In this document: in pieces, positions 56,001-64,000 of the stretch
Position numbering within the stretch: the first letter of the stretch is position 1
Layout: each line of letters starts with the position of its first letter
Program-made: the position numbers and the translations under genes
NCBI RefSeq assembly: GCF_963675165.1
Contig: NC_087385.1
Coordinates: 3,472,501-3,536,500 of the forward strand
Source: Halichondria panicea
Taxonomy: Eukaryota; Porifera; Demospongiae; Suberitida; Halichondriidae
Reading direction: 5' to 3'
Length of the DNA stretch: 64,000 nucleotides
The notes under the pieces: model-generated
Databases searched by the model: none
Told to the model about the DNA's origin: nothing
Seen by the model: only the letters and a program-made list of their open reading frames with translations

Positions 56001-57083
56001 CCTACGTCACTGATACTAGCTGTTGTAACCGCAACTAGCAGGAAAGGCAATGAATAAAATTAGTACCGTCAGGAGCCCATAAAGAGAAGGAGCGTCGGGG
56101 ATCACATCTCGTAATTGCCGGTGAAACCGCACTTCCTTGTTTGGAAGTGACTAAGTGCTTACAAACCGCAGCCCTGCATTGCGTATAACACGTGTAGGGA
56201 TTCAACCACTTAAGTGACTCTGCATATATGGAAATGCGGTCATAACCACTTACGAGATGTGATCCCCGTAGTCAGCCGCTCCTTTTCTTTATGGGCTCCT
56301 GGTACCGTATATCTTATCGGACACTTCTAATTACCCCGGACACTCTTTTGGGAAATTTTCGTTGTTCTAAGTAATACAACGGACACTCCAGTAATTTAAT
56401 ATTACATTTGTTCTAAATATCCGGACAAAATAATACCTTGAAAAGTTGAGTTACCATTCATAGACGGCAAGTAAGACTTAGAGTGCTGCAGTTAGATAGC
56501 TGCAGTTAGATAGCTTTGAGTAGCAAGTTTTAGATAGCTAGTGCAACTATTCAGTCGTACCCTGTTCTATTAAACTTAGCTAGCTCGCATGCAGCTGCTT
56601 GCTTGTTCTAATTATTCCGGACACTTCGCTTGCTCTATTCCAATTATACCCAGACAATTTCCAAAATAATTATTTTTTGCTGTCCGATAAATTAGAAGAT
56701 ATACGGTAACAGACGGTAACTCATTGCCTTTCCTACTGGCAGTTGTAAATCAGTGATAATTATCACTATGTTATTCATTGCAAATTCAGTTTATACAACA
56801 GCATGTGGTTGTGACGTAGGTTGGAAGAAACGCCCACTACGGTTTTAAGTGGAGTTGCGTACTCTTCCTAATGAACTCTTGTATGCATGCATGTATATCA
56901 TTTTTATCCCATGTCAATAAAATATGAATTTGTGTGGTCAGTGCCATAATTGAAAATTTATATGTTTCGATATTAATCACTGTCATTATGCTTGTGCAGG
57001 TTGTGACGATGAATCCGTATGCTGCACTCTGCTCGAAAATGCTCTCACAAGCTATAAATAAACTGAAAACTGGTGATAATTAA
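53037..57083 (+). CDS. TTC36: Tetratricopeptide repeat protein 36
   Basis: Exons 53037-53117, 53361-53558, 54701-54901 and 57000-57083, all phase 0, encode 187 residues; human TTC36 has 189. Signature stretches: LNVIFNPDEPILGLE, AQLLELQAVKVAEGGNLVNA, YASVYNNRAQ, ALTDLDEAIRLS, FTQRGLIRRLRGEDEGAL, LGSRFARKQ and NPYAALCSKML. Three TPR motifs cover about residues 50-160. The vertebrate protein (HBP21) is reported to bind Hsp70 and to affect tyrosine catabolism. Intron 3 (54902-56999) is long because of nested transposons. Confidence 0.95.
53902..54144. repeat. MITE family A variant
   Basis: Right end CCCACTATACGGTA, left end TACTGTATACGTATAGCAG; related to the copy at 24574. A worn family A piece also lies at 53600-53780. 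The rest of 54145-54700 shows nothing else. Confidence 0.65.
55514..55877. repeat. Inverted-repeat element
   Basis: Complementary pairs: GTATCGCGAGCA with TGCTCGCGAGAC, and GTCTGGTCACTATTGCA with TGCAATAGTGACCAGAC. A C homopolymer (about 13) lies near the right end. Confidence 0.65.
55931..56890. mobile_element. Composite element containing two MITEs
   Basis: Outer arms: GCATGCATCAAGAGTCATTA.. at 55931 and the complement ending at 56890. Inside are a 230-bp MITE (56071-56300, ends AGGAGCCCATAAAGAGAAGG and complement) and an intact family D MITE (56303-56708). TACCGT occurs on both sides of the 230-bp MITE (56064-56069 and 56303-56308), as a target duplication would. Confidence 0.75.
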
Positions 57084-57114
57084 TTATGATCGTCATTAAT
57101 ATTATGGGTGTCAG

Positions 57115-57690
57115 GAAATTGATCAAGCAGAAGAAATGCTGATTCAGCACAGTAATGGTCTCGGGCCACGCCCTCCGCAACAATTAGCTAAGACTAGATT
57201 CCAGCCCTATCCGGTCCTAGATCCTAGATCCTCTACTGTACCCAAGGCCCAGAGCAAAAAACCTGTTGACCAGGCCGGAGACAGATAATCTGCTGGACCA
57301 CTTCACCATGTACCAGGAGCCAATCGTACATGCACTGGACAGTGCTAGCACTAGCCAAGGCGCTCTTACGCCACCCACTGCCAGTGGCACTGGTCCTGGT
57401 CCTAAGCATCTTCTGTGTTCTCCCGATGCTCTAGTAAGTACTAGACTAGTACATACCGTAGTTGATGTAATTACAGCGCCAGCAAAAGATAATTATTTTT
57501 GCGAGACTATACATGAATTTATATGGATATGGTGGTATATGACCAACAATTTCGAATTTCGTTTAATTAGACTGGCGCTTGTAATTAATCGGACAGCAAA
57601 AATAATTATTTTGGAAATTGTCCGGGTACAGATTTTTATAGAGCACGAAGTGTCCGGAATAATTAGAACAAGCAAGCAGCTGCCGAGCTA
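57115..57690 (+). other. Open stretches after TTC36, uncertain
   Basis: Downstream of the TTC36 stop, a TGTCAG acceptor-like site (57111-57114) is followed by 57 open codons (EIDQAEEMLIQHSNGLGPRP..) to a stop at 57286-57288. An overlapping frame reads NLLDHFTMYQEPIVHALDSA then a P/T/G-rich run. They could be an alternative 3' exon or a lost gene; I do not recognise either. The tail beyond 57460 is transposon sequence. Confidence 0.25.
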
Positions 57691-57942
57691 GCTAAGTTTA
57701 ATAGAACAGGGTACGACTGAATAGTTGCACTAGCTATCTAAAACTAGCTACTCAAAGCTATCTAACTGCAGCACTCTAAGTCTAAGTTACTTGTCGTCTA
57801 TGAATGGTAACTCAACTTTTCAAGGTATTTAGAACAAAATTAATGTAGTACTGGAGTGTCCGTTGTATTAGAACAACGAAAATTGCCCAAAAGAGTGTCT
57901 GGGGTGATTAGAAGTGTCCGATAAATTAGAAGATATACGGTA
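57588..57942. repeat. MITE family D, truncated copy
   Basis: Right end AATTAGAAGATATACGGTA intact; left end merges into the GGCGCT-type element (57465-57590). Confidence 0.65.
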
Positions 57943-57950
57943 CTAGACTA

Positions 57951-58270
57951 CCGTACTTCTTCTAAATAAGGCGCCTCTTTTTAATAATTACGATATGAGC
58001 AAGGGCCATAATTAGAGACAGAAAAATTAGATTTGGTCCAGGGAGGCACGTATTTAGAAGGGCGCCTTATAAATAGAGGTTATTTGAACAATCTTGGTAT
58101 CCTCGATTCCAGGCCGTGTCTCATCATCCTCAAGCTTTCTGAAAAAAGATGTGATGTTGGCCTCCATTTACAACGCGCCACCAAAAATAATCTCTCTAGC
58201 CACGTGGAGCTCTATATGGAGACTTTAAAATTACTTTTCAGTCTGGGTGGCGCCTTATTTAGAAGTACGA
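57951..58270. repeat. MITE with TTCTAAATAAGGCGCC ends
   Basis: Left CCGTACTTCTTCTAAATAAG then GCGCC; right GGCGCCTTATTTAGAAGTACG. A GGCGCCTTATAAATA word recurs inside. The following 58271-58590 shows no gene. Confidence 0.75.
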
Positions 58271-58590
58271 TAGTACATGTACGTTTAAGCCACTATTAAA
58301 GTGTTGTGCCAGCATTGAATGTGCAATGATGTGGTACGTACATTGTAGGTCTATCCTGGCCTAACCAGTATAGCCTAATGACCAGTATAGGCTGACAAAA
58401 TAGTGGACAAAGCCGCCCCCCCTAGCTCCCCTCAATATTATCAGAAGCATATGAGAGATGGAGCGCCTTACTACATGGATTCTGTATCGTCCTGCTATGT
58501 ACAAGTTCTGATCAGCCGCATATGTACACTAGCACATTACAAACAAGGAAATCTAGTTAGACGATAGTGAGTATGCATAGTACATGTAAG

Positions 58591-61500
58591 ATGCTCCATT
58601 TCCTCATGCATGTGCTCCTGATATTATCTAGCAATGCATTGCAAGTAGATGTCAGGTAGGCACTTTGAATCTCTGCATACATTCAATTTCTTCATACAGG
58701 GGTGTGCTGGTGCAGAAGACTACCTATCTGATGACGAGGATAGCAACGACCATCCCAATAATACTGCAGCTGCCTATGTCACTACTACCAAGATGTGGCG
58801 TCGTAAAACTGCCCTGAGGGTGTACTTCATGGACGAGCAGATCCTCAATAGTTGGAGTGTAGATCGGGCAACAATGAATGTTGACAACATCCTTGGCTGG
58901 GCAGCGGAGTGGAATACACAGCTTGCGCCTAACATACCAAAGTTCATCAAGGAAGATGTGATCGAGATGTCTGACATCAGGGTCTCTTTTGGAAGTAAGC
59001 ACACTACCATCATGCAGGGACTCAATTAGAGTTCATGGAACCTGCCTAGATTCCTTTTTTGTGTACCTAGCCTTGACCCCCCTTCTGCCTAAGCAATGCT
59101 CTAATTGTATATCTTCGCCTCATTCAAGGTGTCACCTGACTACATCTATAATTATGTCAAGAAGAGTTGTACTGCCTTTTTGTCTTAATGTCTTAATTGT
59201 CTTACTCAGGAGGTGCAGGTTGCTGGTCGAAGGTGGGGACTGATGCCAAGAATGTGCCTGGAACAGCTCCTACAATGAACCTCACTCTGAAGAACTTCCC
59301 ACCCGATTTTCAACGCTACCTAGTCATCCATGAGTTTGGGCATGTTCTTGGCTTGCAGCACGAGCATCAACGCTCAGACTTCTGGATAGCAGGCTCTAAG
59401 TATCTTGATGTCAAGAAAATGGAGAGAGACCATCGAATGAAGTTTACTGATTTTGTGGTTGATATCTTACAGCTTTCGTACAAAGGTGACATGTCCACAT
59501 ATGATCCTGACAGCATCATGCATTACTGGTAGGTTTTACCTTGGTGTTACTAAGGTACATACATCATACCCATGTACTGCATCATCTAGTTTTATGAACA
59601 TAATGGTATATACACTGTACTTAATGTGTACCTAGGTTTGATGTACGTTGGCTCAAGGACAAGTATGAAAAGTATCAGAATCGATCTCATGTTCAGCAGT
59701 GCAAAAAGTTGACTGAAAAGCAACGGAAATTCCTTCTAGGGATTCACAGTAATAATGGCTCCAGCTTTTCCCAGCGTCCTTCCCAGACTGATCTCTTATT
59801 TTTGCAGAAGTGCTACAGTGAGTCAAGTGCTAACTGCAGCTTCTAATAATCATTATAGAACCGCGTACTGCATGGTGATTGAATGTACTAATTAAAGCAC
59901 ATGCTCCTATGTAGGTAGCCGGGACTTTCCAGATAATGACTCAGGTTCATTTCGGCCATCTTTGCAGGGGCCTACCAGTTCTCAAACACCGAAAGGTTAG
60001 TTGTAAATTCTCGTAGCAACGTACTTCAAATAGTCAGAGGTCAAGTGATATGTGTGCGGGCAGAGGAGGTAGGACACGCCACACGTCATTAGTTATCGTA
60101 TAGAATGCAATTAAATTATGACCTTTAACCTTTATTGGGGGCGTAGACGCGTGGCACTCATGCACTGTCAAGTTGCTTCAAATAATTATTGTGGCAGACT
60201 GCAATTGTTCTGAGTCAAGCTCTATATACAGTAGACTCTCACTAATCTAGCTGGCTCTCTGTAGTCAGTCGTTTCGTTTGGCATAAATCGCTATCTTTAG
60301 CTTGATCAGTACGTACTGCACAAAACTCGCCTTGAAATGTAGCCAACTCGCTATTATTTCTGGCTGTCCCAAAAACTATGTTTTTAATGTACTTTATTAC
60401 GGCTAGATATGACATTTTGGGTGTGGTTTGGCAGATAAAATTGGGTTACACTTAAATAGAGAGTAAAATTTCATTATCCTCGAGACAAAACTGCAAAATT
60501 AGTCATTAGATTCGAGGTAGGATCGCTTTTTAGCCGCGCCAATTTTCTGAAATGCAGCTACCTTGCTACGGCCAAGCTGCACTGTCTCAAGGGTGACCGG
60601 ATTAACGAGAGCCTACTGTAATTGGCAATCAATTACATAACACTTGCATGCTGTGATTATGAGTCAGCAATTTTCAATATGATAAGGTCAAAGTTGAACT
60701 AATAATCAGAAAATGGGCGTGTCTCTTGTGTGCGCGTGCGCATTACAGTTGTTACCATATAGAGAAGGGTATTCTTATCTTATGCATATATATGTGTAGA
60801 CGTCCACGTAGTTTATCCATGGCATACCATATAGCGTGTATATTTCGAGGGTATAACATTTTCACGGTTTTCGCTGATTAAGCATTGTATCGCGAATATT
60901 TATACACACGAATTTAATATCGCATGCATGCATGCTGTAGAAAGGCTGCTATTCTGCGAAAACCTTTAGTCCTTCCACGAAAGTTTATACCCTCAAAATA
61001 TACCCCGCTATACAGTATTCAGTTTTCTGGCCTGCCTTTGGGACCAAGGTGTGTGGATAGTTAGTGATCTTGCAATTGCTTCCTAGCTTTTTTATGCCGA
61101 GTTCTCTGTAACTGTACTTATTCACTTGCTCAGCAATAATCACAGTACCCAAGTGTTATAGTAACCAATTAAGTGCAATTGCTCCAAAGCTGCTCCGCGC
61201 CTGTTGTACCTCCCCTAGGGATTTTTTTTTTCTTGTACACGCATGCCCTTTTGGGATTTAGCCAATCTGTAACACTGATCATCTTTTCCTACAGATTGCA
61301 CTGAATGCTCTCCCGATCAGATTCAGCATATCCAGCTGGTGAGGAAGCAGCTGAAGTACGTACATAAGATTCGAAACATTGACAAGGACTCTGTTAATAC
61401 AGTCTCACAAGGAGCCCTCTTAGACTACATCGAAAATTACACCAAAGGTTGTAGCCCAGACTTCAATCACTTGAAATCACACCTTGAGAGCCTTCAGCTA

Positions 61501-63903
61501 CACGAAGGTCTTGTCTCTGATTCCTGTGTACTGGAGTTGGCATTGAAGCACGTAGATGACAAAAAAGACGAAAAAAATGGCAAAGAACCCCTGTTTTGCA
61601 AAGACGTGGTATATCATGCCAGTCTTTGTTGTTTGGCTGTCAACACCTGTGACAGTATGTCTTCTCTTCAGATGTTTTTGAGTGACAAAAAACGTATAAG
61701 TGGCCACTGCTTTCAGGAGGTTTCCCTATCTTACAGCGAACAAGAGCGTTACCTTATAGCACGGCAAGGAGAGTCAACTTACTATGTTGCACTTCAGGGC
61801 GTCTCGGACGTTCGAGAATGGTTGATATATCGTTCTTTCAAAGAAGGTACTTGTTTTGTATACCTCGTGTATGTTGAGTATATAATTACACTTACGACTG
61901 TGCTTTGAATAGGAATTGCCGCTCAAATCAACAGCTTTCCTGTCCAATTCATTGTGGATCTGCTTGCTGGCAAAATGAACCGAGTCGTTTTGACTGGTAA
62001 TACTATGTCACTATGCCTGATACAGTCTGTAGTTTAGTCATGCTTTAGCATGCCGACTTTACAACAGAGCTTCACATTTTTAACATGTAGCAATTAACAT
62101 GCTTCTTATGAATACCGATAACACTTAGGACTAATAATTAGCTCAGTCAAATTAGCTCAGTCATGGTGATCACTGATTTCTTATTTCCACAGTATGTACT
62201 AGGAGATGAATTTCGATTAATCTTTGCAGGGTTCTCTTTTGGTGGTCTGTTGGCTTCGTCCATCACAGCAAAAGTGTGGCAGTCTCCCTCTTTAGGATGG
62301 AAGCACATGCAGGAGTCTCTAGTTTGTATTTCATTTGCTCAACCTCACCTACCTGTTCCTGAGTTAGACATCATTGCACAGGAATCCCCATTGATAGCAC
62401 GTTCCATGCATCTGATATACTACGAGCAGGACAAGATTCCTCTTGTCATCTCATTGTTTGATCAAAAATGCAGTGCTTTCCTGGTGGAAACACGCACAAG
62501 TGAGCCAGGCCTTAAGTTGTTACTGCACAAAGAGCCAGGCACAGTGAGTTGTAAAAGTACACCACATGATTTAAAGATGTCAATGTTATTTACTAAGGCT
62601 TTTGAAGACCCACTGACCCAGAAGCTTATAAGGCAGCTTGGAACTCTAATGAACACTGTGAGTTTAATATTATCGCTTACATGCATGTAAATTGTACGGA
62701 GTGAAGTCCTGTTTATGTTATTGATTAATTTACATTGGTGCATGCTACCAGTTTTAATGATAGTGCAACATTCTTTTCATTTCTTCTTTACAATGTGTGA
62801 AGCGCCAGGAAATCAAGAGATCGCTATCTGAAGAACTGGAGAAGTCTCTGACTGTAATCTCTCCCATGGCTACTCAGATGCGTAATGCCGATTCAAACCA
62901 CTTCACCCACTACTCATTGTGCACGGATCGCACCGAGAGGGGTCTTACTTTTAATAAGATTTCTAAGCAGGAGGTTCGCACTTGTTTCACTGTCGAAGAT
63001 GTTGATGCCCTCCTCCGTAATCATAGCAAGGTACAAGTACGGTATATGTATTAAACTTGCCAACTGAACGTATCTTAAGTGACAAACAGTTACATTTACT
63101 GGTCAAGTAAAGCAATGTTATTGTACAAGTGCATGGTTGACTCAAAAATATTCCACGTGCACAGCACTCCATGATGGTGTACGCTGACAAGCTGGCCAGA
63201 GGTTATTTGAACAAGTCATCTGATTACACTATTCCAGACAACCATATCATACCCAAGTCTGTCCGTAAACTGCAGCCTGTTCTCACTGAAGTGCAAGTAG
63301 CCGAGTGCTCTTCAAATTTGTGTCTCACCTTATTTGGAGACAACCTCTGGTTCTGCAAAATGTTTGAGATTGAGGGAATTGAGTTCCCAGTTTTAGTGTC
63401 TGCTAACTCTCAATCTAGCATTCAATCCAGTCTCTCCGATATGGACAGTAGTGTGTTGGGTGATATCTCTAATGGAGATCCTTTAAGCGTCACTCTCCAT
63501 TCTCATTTTGGGGAGCCTCTGGTTGTTCAATCAATTCTACACAAAAAGGTGCTTTAAAATTGTCAACAGAGCGTTTGCGTCGTGTTTAAGCATAATTGTT
63601 TATTAGAAAGTACAGTATCCACAAGCTTTCTCAGAAGGCTTTCTAAAACAGAACATTTAGTGGTCATAATAATTATTATGTCAATCCAGTTCCATTCATT
63701 TAATTTGCAGGAATATGCTAAAACAGCCAGACAGCGTCATGTTGAAGCACTCAAGCCATCAGAGCTAATTGAGTTGACATATCTCAGTGCGTTACTAGAA
63801 CGGCAACCACACGGACATTTTGCTGATACAACTTCTTTTAAGGCCACGACTATTCGGAAATTTATTGACAATGCACAAAAGTCTGTCCCTTTAGAGAGCA
63901 TAG
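58591..63903 (+). CDS. Astacin-type metallopeptidase fused to class-3 lipase-like domain (partial)
   Basis: Eleven exons: 58591-58650, 58700-58994, 59210-59528, 59636-59817, 59915-59995, 61295-61846, 61913-61996, 62230-62657, 62803-63030, 63165-63548 and 63711-63903; the gene runs off the window after at least 935 residues. Exon 1 supplies a hydrophobic signal-like MLHFLMHVLLILSS. It needs a weak donor (GTCAGG), because the better site one codon later breaks frame; a start at 58649 is the alternative. Zinc-site HEFGHVLGLQHEHQR lies at about 159-173 and met-turn DSIMHYW near 220. A Cys-containing linker leads to YYVALQGVSDVREW and the nucleophile elbow TGFSFGGLLAS (Ser about 527), then FAQPHLP, YYEQDKIP (candidate Asp about 592) and HFTHYSL (candidate His about 703). 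All linking junctions are in phase. Substrates unknown; secretion is inferred. Confidence 0.82.
60227..60620. repeat. MITE family B copy
   Basis: Ends TACAGTAGACTCTCACTAAT and ATTAACGAGAGCCTACTGTA, inside the 1.3 kb intron 59996-61294 that separates the protease exons from the lipase exons. Confidence 0.75.
60825..61017. repeat. MITE family A copy
   Basis: Ends TACCATATAGCGTGTATATT and TATACCCCGCTATACAGTA; same intron as the preceding element. Confidence 0.75.
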
Positions 63904-64000
63904 GTATGTGTTGTACATCCGAAAACAATGTGGTATCTGAAACATGTGCTAAAGTAATTTTAACGCACGCTGACAACCTACCATTCTCGTTGCCTCTCTG

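Noticed and set aside
57266-57691. 141-codon plus-strand frame as an independent gene
   Set aside because: Its start is not an ATG, and its second half is transposon-end sequence; kept only as an uncertain stretch.

Overview
This window reads as nuclear DNA of an early-branching animal, most likely a demosponge. The genes are spliced and AT-rich, with mostly short introns, and the set is animal (AP-4 mu, ASPP, TTC36, LRRC57, SMP-C2 tether, a death-effector-domain protein). Both gaps and introns are packed with small inverted-repeat transposons (MITEs). The phylum is an inference from gene content and repeat style; that it is an animal is much more secure. I built the gene models by hand from GT..AG sites (one GC..AG) and required every exon junction to keep the reading frame.

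Layout: (1) 224-5464 (+), a five-exon DED protein of unknown function. (2) 6477-12691 (-), an ornithine cyclodeaminase/mu-crystallin family enzyme with one 5.1 kb repeat-filled intron. (3) 14235-19356 (-), the mu subunit of adaptor complex AP-4, ten exons. (4) 19544-25877 (+), an ASPP homologue with RA-like domain, coiled coil, PP1-docking motif, ankyrin repeats and SH3; its start codon lies 187 bp from that of AP4M1, head to head. (5) 26020-26671 (+), acylphosphatase. (6) 28214-48486 (+), a 26-exon, 1077-residue SMP/multi-C2 lipid-transfer tether. One of its introns holds a same-strand, intronless MFS/POT-like transporter (35858-37669); another holds a decayed hAT-like transposase. (7) 49318-52912 (-), LRRC57. 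(8) 53037-57083 (+), TTC36, head to head with LRRC57 across 124 bp. (9) 58591 to the right edge (+), an incomplete gene whose junctions join an astacin-type zinc metallopeptidase to a class-3-lipase-like alpha/beta hydrolase. This is the most unusual protein here.

Repeats: several MITE families recur, described by their ends: A (ACCGTATAGCGGGTAA), B (ACAGTAGACTCTCGTTAATC), C (ACAGTRGAACCTC), D (ACCGTATATCTTCTAATT) and others. There is also a roughly 350-400 bp interspersed repeat (G), an 81-bp tandem array, and several nested insertions. I saw no rRNA, CRISPR array, prokaryotic operon or convincing tRNA gene.

No shared pathway links the genes. Themes that recur are membrane traffic and contact sites (AP-4, SMP-C2 protein, lipase domain) and death/polarity signalling (DED protein, ASPP). 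The two head-to-head pairs probably share promoters.
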